The notes: a model not told the origin generated them from the sequence alone. A stretch of DNA of 64,000 bases from DATFHX01 sp035247945 (GCA_035247945.1 DATFHX010000019.1:1-64000); one strand, 5' to 3'. Counted from the first letter of the stretch, positions 34,657 to 43,488 are shown. Translations and numbers: made by a program.

Positions 34657-34664
34657 GCTATACT
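34657..34664. promoter_or_regulatory. Overlapping divergent -10 elements, tsaC / mscS
   Basis: GCTATACT reads TATACT on the plus strand (34659-34664, 7 nt before mscS) and TATAGC on the minus strand (34662-34657, 5 nt before tsaC). The two -10 boxes share the TATA core, so only one polymerase could bind at a time. Confidence 0.6.
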
Positions 34665-34671
34665 ACCACAT

Positions 34672-35571
34672 ATGGACCTAAATTCTTATCTTAAACATAT
34701 CCAGGAGTTTCCTGGATGGCTAGTATCTCCCGCTGCTCACGGCGTTAGGGATGACTTATTCGCCATTATCGGTAATATTATCCTTGCGGTTATCCTACTC
34801 ACGTTCGGCGCACTCCTGCTTCGTAAGATTGTACGAAAATCGATCCAGAAAGGCTACGAAAAGACGTGGCACCCAAAGGACATTGAGAAGCGACAACGCA
34901 CCCTTGAAGCTCTGTTCGTTAATTTATGGAGGACGATTGTCATTACGATCATCGCCTATGCAATTATCCATATCATCTTCCCACTTGCCGACTTTGCGCC
35001 TCTCTTTGCCGGAGCTGGAATTGTTGGTGTTGCTCTTGGTTTTGGTGCTCAATCACTGGTTCGAGATTTTCTCTCTGGAATCTTTATTATCTCTGATAAT
35101 CAATACCGCGTTGGTGATATTGTTGAAATCGAAGGCGCTGCCGGAACTGTCGAGCGAATCGGCATGCGCTCAACTGTCCTCCGTGACGCCGAAGGAAACG
35201 TTCACTACTTCCCTAACGGCATGGTGCAGCACGTCATTAATAAGACAATGGGATATAGCAACGCCCGTTTTATGGTTGATGTGCATCCGTCAAGCGATAT
35301 CGATACCGTTATTGAGATTATTAATGCAACCGGTGCTGAACTTGCTGGGGAGGATAAATGGAAGCGAAAAATACTGCAGGCTCCTGAGTTCGTCTCAGTA
35401 AGTGACTTCACTTCAACCAGTGTAACTCTCATTGTCTCGGGTAAAACGCAGCCATCAGATCAGTGGTCAGTTGCTGCCGAAATGCGTCGACGTCTCCTTG
35501 AGGCTTTTGAAAAGAACAAGATTAAGCTCGGTATGACAGCCCCACTTTTTCAACAGCCACCGAAGAAGTAG
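34672..35571 (+). CDS. mscS: Small-conductance mechanosensitive channel MscS
   Basis: 299 residues from the ATG at 34672. Three membrane helices by eye (about 27-50, 78-100 and 104-130), the last being the Gly/Ala-rich pore helix (GAGIVGVALGFGAQSLVRDF). It continues into the beta domain (VGDIVEIEGAAGTVERIGMRSTVLRD) and the C-terminal alpha/beta domain. It opens under membrane tension to release solutes during osmotic downshock. Confidence 0.93.
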   Translation: MDLNSYLKHIQEFPGWLVSPAAHGVRDDLFAIIGNIILAVILLTFGALLLRKIVRKSIQKGYEKTWHPKDIEKRQRTLEALFVNLWRTIVITIIAYAIIHIIFPLADFAPLFAGAGIVGVALGFGAQSLVRDFLSGIFIISDNQYRVGDIVEIEGAAGTVERIGMRSTVLRDAEGNVHYFPNGMVQHVINKTMGYSNARFMVDVHPSSDIDTVIEIINATGAELAGEDKWKRKILQAPEFVSVSDFTSTSVTLIVSGKTQPSDQWSVAAEMRRRLLEAFEKNKIKLGMTAPLFQQPPKK

Positions 35572-35577
35572 GCCCGC

Positions 35578-35940
35578 CTACTTAATATCGAGCGTATCAT
35601 CGCTCATTGCATCACCACCAAAGCTATCGATTGCGGTAGCTTTTTTGGCACGTTCATCGTAGAGCGACTGAAACTGGTCAAGGGCTTTCTTATCGATTGC
35701 GCCACTTGCTGAAAAACCATCAAACTGCTCGTTATCCTCCGCCTGCTTGCTAACCGAGGAATAGCCAGGACGACTCAGATCAAGCAGCGCCGCGCCACTA
35801 CTGTAATAAAGAGCCAGAGCAATTCCTACCATGGTAATGGCAATAATCGTTACCCCCGTTACCATAGTGGCGAGGCGATACCGCGCCCAAAGACCTACCT
35901 GCCGAGTTCTCGCCTCTTTTACAAGCTGTTCTTCGCTCAC
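35578..35940 (-). CDS. Single-pass membrane protein
   Basis: 120 residues from GTG at 35940, overlapping the upstream stop (GTGA). A basic N-terminal cytoplasmic part, one hydrophobic helix (about residues 25-47), then an acidic external part without Cys, ending TLDIK. It is translated together with the secreted protein upstream. Function unknown. Confidence 0.7.
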   Translation of the reverse strand: MSEEQLVKEARTRQVGLWARYRLATMVTGVTIIAITMVGIALALYYSSGAALLDLSRPGYSSVSKQAEDNEQFDGFSASGAIDKKALDQFQSLYDERAKKATAIDSFGGDAMSDDTLDIK

Positions 35941-36470
35941 TGATTTTCTCCTAGGTAATTCTTTCTGAAATCGACAAAGGTATTTCTATACATGTCGATC
36001 GTTTTCGTGAGCGCGACTGTGCTGTCATGGAGTGTACTGCGTTTTGTACGTGCATCTTCAATCTGGGCGTAGAAACCCGTAGGATCGGTCGTACAGTCAA
36101 TTTTAATCGCAGCCGAGAGCGATTCTTCATACTGCTGGTAGTCTGCCCTAAAGGCCATGAGCTGCTGCTGATACTGGGCTGCATCAGCTACAAGATTGAC
36201 ACTGTTAAGGTTATTTAATGCCACACGACTATTAAAAGGAGACATAAGTTTTGTAAGAATCTGCTCATAAAGCTGGCCACGGTTCACGCGCAGGAGGGTG
36301 TCGGCTGTATGTAGCTGATTTAACCGTGATTTTACATCCACACAGTTAGTCCGAATGCGATCGAGTTGCCCACTATCTGGGGCCGAATCCTGAGCAAATG
36401 CCGTGTTGGCACTAAAAATACCGCCGGTTAGCAGTCCGCATAGCAAAAATAGCGCCAAGAGTCGTTTCAT
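35937..36470 (-). CDS. Secreted helical protein
   Basis: 177 residues. Clear signal peptide (MKRLLALFLLCGLLTGG...AFA-QD, cut after about residue 26). The mature part is helical, Gln/Leu/Asp-rich, with two Cys (NCVDVK and DCTTD) that could form one disulfide. No family recognised. It overlaps the following single-pass protein by 4 bp, suggesting a secreted/membrane-bound pair. Confidence 0.72.
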   Translation of the reverse strand: MKRLLALFLLCGLLTGGIFSANTAFAQDSAPDSGQLDRIRTNCVDVKSRLNQLHTADTLLRVNRGQLYEQILTKLMSPFNSRVALNNLNSVNLVADAAQYQQQLMAFRADYQQYEESLSAAIKIDCTTDPTGFYAQIEDARTKRSTLHDSTVALTKTIDMYRNTFVDFRKNYLGENQ

Positions 36471-36495
36471 GCTCTTTTATTATGAAGATAAAGTG

Positions 36496-37296
36496 TTATT
36501 TGGTCAAATGAATCCGACCGTTCGTTCGGGTAACCAGGCCGTCTCGAAGAAGCCCTAAAAGAGCCGGCTCGAAGCGCTCATCCGCGCTGAGTTGCCTTTT
36601 GAGCTGCATCTCTGTCATAGATGTCTCGGTTAACTGCCGTATAATCTGTCCACGAACTTCTCGCACACTCCCTTTTAGAGGAGATTGCTTTTTATAACCC
36701 CGGCTTAGCGCGTTGCGGCTTGCACCATGTCGTTTTAACCACGACCCATAATCCATAAGTGCCCAGTAGAAGGCGCGGGGGTGTTCGTGATCAATTGTTT
36801 CGACTACCTTTGCAAGAATCTCTTTGTCATCGACCGTATCGTAGCCTTCAAAGAAATGCTGGAAGTATACAGTCCGTACATTCGTTTCTACAAATGGCTG
36901 CGCAGTATTAAATGCGTAGGTCATAAGGGCACCGGCCGTTCCTTTGCCCACACCTGGAAGATCCAGCACCTGATCGTACTCGCTCGGAAAAATCCCCTGG
37001 TATTCATAAACGATCTTTCGTGCTGATTCGTGTAAAAACTTCGCCCTTCGGTTATAGCCAAGTCCATTCCAAAGCGTCAACACCTCGGCAAGTGGAGCGT
37101 CGGCAAGGTGCCGTTCATCGGGAAATCGTTTAATAAATGCTTCAAACTTCGGAATCACCCGGTCAACCTGCGTTTGCTGCAACATAAGCTCACTTACGAG
37201 TACATAGTATGGTCTCGTATCGGTGCGCCAAGGCATCTCTCGGTATAGCTCATCGCCCTTTTGCCAGATGAGCTCTAAGAATTCTTCTCGTTTCAC
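36496..37296 (-). CDS. mutY: A/G-specific adenine glycosylase-like, lacking Fe-S cluster
   Basis: 266 residues from GTG at 37296, where TATACT ends 7 nt upstream. HhH-GPD fold: catalytic Glu in SELMLQQTQV, helix-hairpin-helix LPGVGKGTAGAL. The residue usually Asp in the DGNV/DTNV motif is Glu here (VETNVRTV). The four-Cys cluster that normally follows is absent: the region reads SWLKRHGASRNALSRGY. A winged-helix-like end replaces the NUDIX domain. It should remove mispaired adenine, but substrate range may differ. Confidence 0.85.
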   Translation of the reverse strand: MKREEFLELIWQKGDELYREMPWRTDTRPYYVLVSELMLQQTQVDRVIPKFEAFIKRFPDERHLADAPLAEVLTLWNGLGYNRRAKFLHESARKIVYEYQGIFPSEYDQVLDLPGVGKGTAGALMTYAFNTAQPFVETNVRTVYFQHFFEGYDTVDDKEILAKVVETIDHEHPRAFYWALMDYGSWLKRHGASRNALSRGYKKQSPLKGSVREVRGQIIRQLTETSMTEMQLKRQLSADERFEPALLGLLRDGLVTRTNGRIHLTK

Positions 37297-37301
37297 TTTT
37301 T

Positions 37302-37323
37302 CTAGTATAGCGGGGTATACTAG
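37302..37323. promoter_or_regulatory. Symmetric divergent promoter, mutY / msrA
   Basis: CTAGTATA and TATACTAG form a perfect inverted repeat with a six-base spacer. Each arm is the -10 (TATACT) of one gene, 6-7 nt from its start codon. Each promoter's -35 would lie inside the other gene. Confidence 0.65.
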
Positions 37324-37327
37324 AAAT

Positions 37328-37858
37328 ATGACAGCCTTTGTACTTGGTGGTGGATGTTTCTGGTGTCTCGACGCGGTATTTCGTCGACTTAACGGGGTAA
37401 GTAAGTCTGAGTGTGGGTATGCGGGCGGCACCGTAGATCAGCCAAATTACTATGAAGTAGCCTCAGGTCGTACAGGTCATGCAGAAGTAGTTCGTGTTAC
37501 TTTTGATGAAACGAAACTTCCTGCAGAAACACTGCTTGAAATCTATTTTCTCATCCACGATCCGACGACACTAAACCGACAGGGTGCCGACATTGGACCA
37601 CAGTATCGATCAATCATGCTCTATGAAGGTGAAGAACAGAAACAGCAGTTCGAAACAGCCCTCCGACATGCAAAAACCATCTGGGATAACCCTATTGTTA
37701 CAGAGTTAAAGGCACTCGATACGTTTTATCTTGCGGAGCCAGAACACCAAGATTACTTTGCCAAAAACCCAGACGCAGGATACTGCTCGATCGTTATCGC
37801 TCCAAAGATCACTAAAGCCCGCAGAGCATACACTAAATGGTTTAAGGAGGAACGCTAG
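37328..37858 (+). CDS. msrA: Peptide-methionine (S)-S-oxide reductase MsrA
   Basis: 176 residues from the ATG at 37328. Active-site GGGCFWC near the N-terminus and the following GYAGG are diagnostic, and SGRTGHAEVV matches the family. It repairs oxidised Met in proteins using thioredoxin or a similar donor. No MsrB domain is fused. It shares a promoter region with mutY, another oxidative-damage repair gene. Confidence 0.95.
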   Translation: MTAFVLGGGCFWCLDAVFRRLNGVSKSECGYAGGTVDQPNYYEVASGRTGHAEVVRVTFDETKLPAETLLEIYFLIHDPTTLNRQGADIGPQYRSIMLYEGEEQKQQFETALRHAKTIWDNPIVTELKALDTFYLAEPEHQDYFAKNPDAGYCSIVIAPKITKARRAYTKWFKEER

Positions 37859-37860
37859 AG

Positions 37861-38490
37861 ATGCAGCTTACCAAATTCAAGCACGCCTGTTTCACTGTAA
37901 CAAAGGATATTCACACGGTCGTAGTAGATCCGGGAGCTTTCAGTACTGATTTTGTCGCGCCGGACAATGTTGTTGCGGTTGTTATTACCCATGAGCATAT
38001 GGACCACCTCGACGAGAAGCATCTTGACGCACTTCTTGAACGAAGCCCTGAAATGGAAGTGGTAGCACATGAATCCATTACGAGTAAGCTTGTGAAGTTC
38101 CGTACACGTACTGTCCGTGCCGGCGACACTCTTGATATTGCTGGTTTCAGTCTTCGTTTCACCGGTGGTGAGCATGCCACCATTCGTCCTGGTAGTGCAC
38201 CGATTCCGAATCTTGGCGTCCAATTCGGAGACCTTCTCTATTACCCGGGCGATTCTTTCGCGCTACCAGAAGGTTCCGTTAAAGCGCTCGCCCTGCCCGC
38301 AGCTGCGCCCTGGATGAAACTGAGCGAGGCAATCGAGTTTATGGCCCAAGTACAGCCCGAGCTCGTATTCCCTACCCATGACGCTATCCTTTCAAGCGAA
38401 GGAAAGGGCATCTATGACACTAACTATGAAGCAGCAGCAACGCCTCTCGGTATTTCATACCAACGGCTTACGACACCAATTGAGCTATAA
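37861..38490 (+). CDS. Metallo-beta-lactamase-fold hydrolase (UlaG-like)
   Basis: 209 residues. The metal motif THEHMDHLD matches H-x-H-x-D-H, a later His lies in FTGGEHATI, Asp in YPGDSF, and His in FPTHDA. The layout is that of the UlaG/UPF0173 branch, which lacks the lactamase insert. GGAGG lies upstream, 2 nt past the msrA stop, so the two are cotranscribed. The substrate is unknown. Confidence 0.9.
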   Translation: MQLTKFKHACFTVTKDIHTVVVDPGAFSTDFVAPDNVVAVVITHEHMDHLDEKHLDALLERSPEMEVVAHESITSKLVKFRTRTVRAGDTLDIAGFSLRFTGGEHATIRPGSAPIPNLGVQFGDLLYYPGDSFALPEGSVKALALPAAAPWMKLSEAIEFMAQVQPELVFPTHDAILSSEGKGIYDTNYEAAATPLGISYQRLTTPIEL

Positions 38491-38492
38491 AA

Positions 38493-38525
38493 AGTAAAAT
38501 ACCCCTCCTAAAAGGGTATTTTACT
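38493..38525. terminator. Bidirectional terminator
   Basis: AGTAAAATACCC and GGGTATTTTACT arms with a nine-base loop, 3 nt past the hydrolase stop. Confidence 0.85.
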
Positions 38526-38557
38526 GTAACTTTATAACGAGATACTGGATCTTGTTA

Positions 38558-38917
38558 TTATTTTTTAACTGCTTTTGTAACCTTATCTACAGGCTGCTTG
38601 GCAGCGGATACGACACGCTCAGAACGAGTTTTAGCTTCAGTAGCAAGTTTTTCAACTTCCTTATTCACATCCTTACCAAGTCGTTTCGCAGAAGCTGCGG
38701 CACTTTTTGCCATACCTGCTGCTTCCTCACGAGCTACAGTAGCGCTCTGCGCTGCAGAACCACGTGCTTCACCATATTGTTTAGTTGCATGTTTTCGAAG
38801 GTGCTTAGCCCTCGCTTGTAAATCTTTACGAGTTTCTTCACCGCTTTTTGGTGCAAGTAATACACCTGCTGCGAATCCTGCTGCGGCTGCGAGTGCGAGT
38901 TTGATTGCTTTAGACAT
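38558..38917 (-). CDS. YtxH-like membrane-proximal protein
   Basis: 119 residues. N-terminal short hydrophobic helix with GFAAGVLLAPKSGEETR, the YtxH signature, followed by a long Ala/Lys/Glu-rich helix with LEA-like character (residues 30-110). GGAG lies upstream of the ATG. Family members are linked to stress in Gram-positive bacteria, and the role here is unknown. Confidence 0.82.
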   Translation of the reverse strand: MSKAIKLALAAAAGFAAGVLLAPKSGEETRKDLQARAKHLRKHATKQYGEARGSAAQSATVAREEAAGMAKSAAASAKRLGKDVNKEVEKLATEAKTRSERVVSAAKQPVDKVTKAVKK

Positions 38918-38950
38918 TGTATTCTCCTAATATGTGTATTTTAGTGAAAA

Positions 38951-39175
38951 TTATTTACGTGTTTTACGTGATTTATGAACGAGATTGCTAAAGAATCCCA
39001 TTGGCGAAAACCATTCAGTGGCTGCTGCAACGTTCTGTGTAATTTCATCGACAGTCTTAGCGATACGCTTAATCTTGACAAGTACAAGCGTGACCGCGGT
39101 AAGAAGGGCGATAATCACAACGGACAGCAAGATCACCGTAACTGTAAGTAGGGTTACGACGGTGCTATTATCCAT
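38951..39175 (-). CDS. Small single-pass protein, DUF948-like
   Basis: 74 residues: one long N-terminal hydrophobic helix (about residues 6-34), then an amphipathic stretch KIKRIAKTVDEITQNVAAA and a basic end. The layout is that of DUF948-type proteins, which often accompany YtxH proteins, as here 33 bp downstream. AAGGAG precedes the ATG. Confidence 0.68.
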   Translation of the reverse strand: MDNSTVVTLLTVTVILLSVVIIALLTAVTLVLVKIKRIAKTVDEITQNVAAATEWFSPMGFFSNLVHKSRKTRK

Positions 39176-39323
39176 ACGTGTGGCTCCTTTTTATTTTTTT
39201 GTTTAGGTGCTTTTTATGTTGGTCGATGCCAATACTTGTATAGTAGCATTAAATTGACAAAAAAGCAATAGCTTTATGTCGTACTTGACAAAAATCGCAT
39301 CACTTTCTGTGATGCGATCCCTG

Positions 39324-39692
39324 TTACGTATCTGCCTTGTTTTTAGCTTTGGCTTGTTGCCATGGCCAGCGCCCTTCAATCTCCATCTCAAATTCAACAC
39401 CAAGAAACGACCTGACGAGTACGATGATAGCCAAAATGATGACACTATTGAAACTCAAATCACCAGCCACAGAGCGGATGATATCTCCCGCTACAAGAAA
39501 TTCGAGACCAATGAGGATACTCCGAGCAAGATTGCTCCGATATGCTCTATATAGTCCATGTACGCTTCGATGACGAAGCACTGTTGCGGCCGCATATGCC
39601 GTCGAGAGAACAGCTCCAGCGAGGATAACGATCACCCCGAACATGTCGAGGATTTCCCCTGCGCTTTGTGCAAACGTCTCGAAATTAACCAT
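39324..39692 (-). CDS. DUF1622-like membrane protein
   Basis: 122 residues from the ATG at 39692 (an alternative ATG lies four codons upstream). Three hydrophobic segments by eye (about 15-40, 63-75 and 84-102) with the conserved GLEFLVAGDIIRS stretch between them, as in DUF1622 proteins. Function of the family is not known. A hairpin with CGCATCAC/GTGATGCG arms lies just downstream (39291-39313). Confidence 0.8.
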   Translation of the reverse strand: MVNFETFAQSAGEILDMFGVIVILAGAVLSTAYAAATVLRHRSVHGLYRAYRSNLARSILIGLEFLVAGDIIRSVAGDLSFNSVIILAIIVLVRSFLGVEFEMEIEGRWPWQQAKAKNKADT

Positions 39693-39738
39693 TACTGGTA
39701 TCATCGCATATACGGATCGGTGCCGTCAAGATGGAGTG

Positions 39739-41487
39739 CTAGAGACTAAGTTCTTTAAGCTGCTCTGGGTCAACGACACTCGGTGAACTCATCATGGCAT
39801 CAACACCAGAGCCGTTCTTTGGAAAGGCAACAACTTCACGAATGTTATCTTCACCTGTAAGTACCATGAAGATACGATCGATACCAAAGGCACATCCGGC
39901 ATGTGGTGGAGCGCCATATTTAAAGGCATTAATCATAGCGCCGAAACGGCTATCCACGTAGTCCTTATCGTACCCAAGCGCACCAAAGACTTCATACATA
40001 ACCTCAGGGTTATGGTTTCGAACCGCACCTGAGCAGATTTCATAGCCGTTAGCGACCATGTCATATTGATCTGCGAGAATGCTGAGCTTATCTTCTGCTT
40101 TAAGCGCATCCAGGCCGCCCTTAGGCATACTGAATGGGTTATGACCAAAGTCGATCTTCTTCGCCTTGTCATCCCATTCGTAGAATGGAAAATCAACAAT
40201 CCACGCAAGCGCAACTTTGTTCGGGTCCTTTAGGTTGAAGTGATCGGCAAATTCACTACGGAGGCGTCCGAGTACCTTGTTCGCTACTTCGCGTTTGTCT
40301 ACACCGAAGAAAATAGTATCGCCATCCTTCGCTTCGAGGCGTTCTTTAATAGCCGTCAGCTCCTGCTCCGAAAGAAACTTCGCAATAGGCGACTTCACCT
40401 CTCCATCACTATAGGTAATATAAGCAAGCCCTCCGGCTCCTTCGCTTTTTGCTACTTCGGTGAATTGATCAATTTGCTTGCGACTCAGAGCCGCGGCGCC
40501 TTCAACTCGAATTGCTTTAACGACGCCACCGTCTTTAATGGCGTTTGCAAAGACACTAAATGCCGTGTCCTTAAGAACATCAGTGAGTTCAATAAGCTCC
40601 ATTCCGAAACGGAGATCTGGCTTGTCTGATCCATATCGGTCCATTGCTTCCTGGTACGGAATACGTGGCACGTCTACAGTCGTGAGTTCTTTGCCTGCAA
40701 ATTCTGTAACCAGTCGCTTAATGAGTGGCTCCATGGTGGATCGTACTACTTCACCATCTTCTACAAATGACATTTCGAGGTCAAGCTGGTAGAAATCACC
40801 ATAGAGACGATCCGCACGTGGATCCTCGTCGCGAAAACAGGTTGCAATCTGGTAGTACCGTGAAACACCACCGACCATAAGAAGCTGCTTGAACTGCTGT
40901 GGTGCCTGCGGAAGCGCATAGAACTTGCCAGGGTGGACGCGAGATGGAACTAAGAAGTCACGAGCACCTTCTGGACTTGAGTTCGCGAGAATTGGAGTTG
41001 TAATCTCAGTGAACTCATTCTCTTCCATGTACTCACGCATGAACTTGTAATATAGTGAGCGCTTCTTGAGCGTTTCCTGCATTTTGCTTCGACGAAGGTC
41101 AAGATAGCGGTACTTGAGGCGATGTTCTTCACTTGCCTGTGGAGCATCTTCGCGAACAGGAATTGGGAGTGGCCTTGCGCGGTTAAGCAGGCGCAGTTCA
41201 GTAACGAAAATTTCGTAGTTTCCCATAGGGAGGTTAGGGTTCTTTAGCGCTTCGTCGCGCTCTTTCATTGTCCCGGTTGCTGAAACGACAAACTCGTCGC
41301 GAACTTGCTCGGCAAGTTCAAAGGCTTCGGCATATTCAGGTTGAACAACCAGCTGCATAATGCCGCTGTGGTCGCGAAGGTCGATAAAGATTAGTCCTCC
41401 GTGATCTCGGCGTGAGTGCACCCAGCCACTTACAGTTACGGTTTGCCCCATTTCTAGAGCGAGGTCTTTTACAAGTGTCCGTGTCAT
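39739..41487 (-). CDS. aspS: Aspartyl-tRNA synthetase
   Basis: 582 residues, bacterial type: N-terminal OB-fold (GWVHSRRDHGGLIFIDLRD), class II motif 2 (FRDEDPRADR), GAD insertion domain (residues about 285-410) and motif 3 (GIDRIFMVLTG). It charges tRNA-Asp, and may also charge tRNA-Asn if an amidotransferase is present. AAGGAA lies before the ATG. A long hairpin lies in the leader (41524). Confidence 0.96.
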   Translation of the reverse strand: MTRTLVKDLALEMGQTVTVSGWVHSRRDHGGLIFIDLRDHSGIMQLVVQPEYAEAFELAEQVRDEFVVSATGTMKERDEALKNPNLPMGNYEIFVTELRLLNRARPLPIPVREDAPQASEEHRLKYRYLDLRRSKMQETLKKRSLYYKFMREYMEENEFTEITTPILANSSPEGARDFLVPSRVHPGKFYALPQAPQQFKQLLMVGGVSRYYQIATCFRDEDPRADRLYGDFYQLDLEMSFVEDGEVVRSTMEPLIKRLVTEFAGKELTTVDVPRIPYQEAMDRYGSDKPDLRFGMELIELTDVLKDTAFSVFANAIKDGGVVKAIRVEGAAALSRKQIDQFTEVAKSEGAGGLAYITYSDGEVKSPIAKFLSEQELTAIKERLEAKDGDTIFFGVDKREVANKVLGRLRSEFADHFNLKDPNKVALAWIVDFPFYEWDDKAKKIDFGHNPFSMPKGGLDALKAEDKLSILADQYDMVANGYEICSGAVRNHNPEVMYEVFGALGYDKDYVDSRFGAMINAFKYGAPPHAGCAFGIDRIFMVLTGEDNIREVVAFPKNGSGVDAMMSSPSVVDPEQLKELSL

Positions 41488-41523
41488 AAAGAATTCCTTG
41501 TTAGTAGTAGTAAATGGCCGAAT

Positions 41524-41563
41524 GGGTCGATTACTAAAAGCGCGCCGAGCTTTTAGCCGACCC
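41524..41563 (-). promoter_or_regulatory. Leader hairpin upstream of aspS
   Basis: Outer arms GGGTCG/CGACCC and inner arms CTAAAAGC/GCTTTTAG, separated by small bulges, about 35 bp before the aspS ATG. There is no T-box consensus and no U-run, so a terminator is unlikely. It may be structural or a translational control element. Confidence 0.4.
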
Positions 41564-41641
41564 GTCGATTATTGTCAGAATCGATTTGCCATGTCATAGA
41601 TAGGATTATTTTACCACAGAATAACGGGTGTGGCTACGGGA

Positions 41642-42658
41642 CTATACATCCTTCCGGCCAGTAGAAATATTATTGCCATGTGGATTACGAGCGGCAACCA
41701 CACGAAGATCCTCATGTGCGTCAAATTCATCGACAATCTTTTTACCAAGCAGGGATTCGATAACGTCCTCAAGTGTAATGAGTCCGACCGTTTCTTGGAA
41801 TTCGTTCACTACAATAAACAAGTGGTGTCTGGTGCGGAGGAATGCCGCCAGCGCATGACGAAGCGTTTGGGTATTTTTAATATAGAATACTCGTGGTTCC
41901 ATCGACTTTTTTACGGTAGACGATTTACTTCCCGCATTTACTACAAGAAGATTTTGAATGTAGAGCATTCCGACAACATGATCGATATCGCCGTTAACAA
42001 CGGGAAAACGACTATGTCCTGTCTTATGAAGGTCGCTTAATACGAGTGGGCCAAGCACTTCATCGACTGGGATGCTCTCGATCACGGCACGTGGCGTCAT
42101 AACTGACTCCACGGTTCGCGTATCAAACTGCAGACTTTCTGAAATGAGTCGTCGTTCATCTGCAGAGAGGATCCCTGTTGCCTTGCTCACAAGATGATCG
42201 AGTTCCTCCCTCGACTCTAGTTGAGACTCCTCCTGTTTGATACTGACGCTTCGAAAGAGCATTCCAACCCAGGTGTGCCGTGTAACAAATGTAAGAATGT
42301 GTGGCTCTACCTTCTCGTAGTATCGCTCAACAAAGGTGCCGAGACCCGCAATCCGTGCAATCCTTCCATACTCGAGCGCCACAAGCACTGCGATAATTAC
42401 ACCAAAGAGCCATCCAAATGCAGCCACGCTAGCCGTCACGAAGATAACGAGAAGGAGCGCCTGAAGGACACGAAGGAGCGATAGGATGTCTTCAAGAGCA
42501 TTCTCACGTTCTAAGATGGACGCGGCTTTCGCATCGCCCGCCTCCGTACGTCGCTTGAGCTCAAAGAGACTCACTGCAGTTCTCGTTGGAGCGATACTAC
42601 TGGTTGCTATCAGCAAAAAGAAAATAAGTATACAGACGATAATCATGCCGGTAGTCAT
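41642..42658 (-). CDS. CNNM/DUF21 transporter-like protein with CBS pair
   Basis: 338 residues from the ATG at 42658, where TACAAT ends 6 nt upstream. The N-terminal DUF21-like region has three hydrophobic segments, then a linker, then two CBS domains (SVMTPRAVIESIPVDE ... and FIVVNEFQETVGLITLEDVIE). The layout matches hemolysin C/CorC/CNNM proteins linked to Mg2+ or Co2+ handling. Two CorA-type transporters are nearby. No CorC_HlyC C-terminal domain is seen. Confidence 0.85.
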   Translation of the reverse strand: MTTGMIIVCILIFFLLIATSSIAPTRTAVSLFELKRRTEAGDAKAASILERENALEDILSLLRVLQALLLVIFVTASVAAFGWLFGVIIAVLVALEYGRIARIAGLGTFVERYYEKVEPHILTFVTRHTWVGMLFRSVSIKQEESQLESREELDHLVSKATGILSADERRLISESLQFDTRTVESVMTPRAVIESIPVDEVLGPLVLSDLHKTGHSRFPVVNGDIDHVVGMLYIQNLLVVNAGSKSSTVKKSMEPRVFYIKNTQTLRHALAAFLRTRHHLFIVVNEFQETVGLITLEDVIESLLGKKIVDEFDAHEDLRVVAARNPHGNNISTGRKDV

Positions 42659-42743
42659 ATCCTTATTGTACCCTACCATTTGCTTGTGGCTTAGAGGTTT
42701 TTGTCCTACACTTAGTATAGTTTAACCATAAGGAGTGCGTTTA

Positions 42744-43418
42744 GTGAGCAAAAAAACCTGGATTATCTTTGCGGCTGTATGTGTGGTGGTACTAGCCGGA
42801 CTGATTTATTTCTCAAGCCGAAACAGAGTGGACGTAAGTGGCATTGACTCAAGCAAGATTCTTGCCGCAACAAGCCAGTCAGGCAATATTGCAGATCATG
42901 TCTTCGGAAAAGCAGATAGTAAAGTCATTTTCGTCGAATATGGTGACTACCAATGCCCTGGTTGTGGTAATGCATATGCGCCTGTAAAGGAGATTACCGA
43001 AAAGTACAAAGACAAGGTTGCCTTTGTCTTTCGTAACTTCCCCCTCTCGAGTTTACACCCGAATGCTCGTGCTGCAGCCGCAACAGCTGAAGCAGCCGGC
43101 CTTCAAGGAAAGTACTGGGAGATGCATGATAAACTCTATGAAACTCAGAACTCTTGGAATAGCCTAGACGGCGCACAGCGTTCAACCTACTTTGAAGATG
43201 CCGCTAAAGAGCTTGGGCTCAATATCGATACGTTCAAGAAGGATGTGAACGCGGGAAACGTCCTCGATAAGATCAACTTTGACCTAGCACTTGGTAAGTC
43301 GATCGGCATTACGAGCACTCCAAGCTTCTATCTAAATGGACAAAAGTTCGATCCATACACAAATAATCAGTTCGATTCAGACAAGGTTTCAAAAGCATTC
43401 GAAGACAAGCTGAAGTAG
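42744..43418 (+). CDS. DsbA-like thiol-disulfide oxidoreductase, membrane-anchored
   Basis: 224 residues from GTG at 42744, with AAGGAG 8 nt upstream. A signal anchor (residues about 6-24), then a thioredoxin fold with active site CPGC (GDYQCPGCGNAY) and the DsbA helical insert. The cis-Pro loop is GITSTPSFYLNG. It acts outside the membrane to form or shuffle disulfides, useful for the Cys-bearing pilins and surface proteins in the window. VKOR/DsbB is not seen here. Confidence 0.9.
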   Translation: MSKKTWIIFAAVCVVVLAGLIYFSSRNRVDVSGIDSSKILAATSQSGNIADHVFGKADSKVIFVEYGDYQCPGCGNAYAPVKEITEKYKDKVAFVFRNFPLSSLHPNARAAAATAEAAGLQGKYWEMHDKLYETQNSWNSLDGAQRSTYFEDAAKELGLNIDTFKKDVNAGNVLDKINFDLALGKSIGITSTPSFYLNGQKFDPYTNNQFDSDKVSKAFEDKLK

Positions 43419-43440
43419 TAGGAAACACCCTAAAAAACCA

Positions 43441-43468
43441 AAAACACCCCGGTGCCTTGGGGTGTTTT
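43441..43468. terminator. Bidirectional terminator
   Basis: AACACCCC and GGGGTGTT arms with a short loop, T-rich after and A-rich before, so it works in both directions: for the DsbA-like gene and for the small minus-strand unit. Confidence 0.8.
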
Positions 43469-43488
43469 ACTTTTTCTAGGTTAACACA

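Noticed and set aside
41488..41620. T-box riboswitch before aspS
   Set aside because: There is a hairpin but no T-box consensus, no antiterminator with a UGGN bulge, and no terminator, so it is listed only as a leader hairpin.
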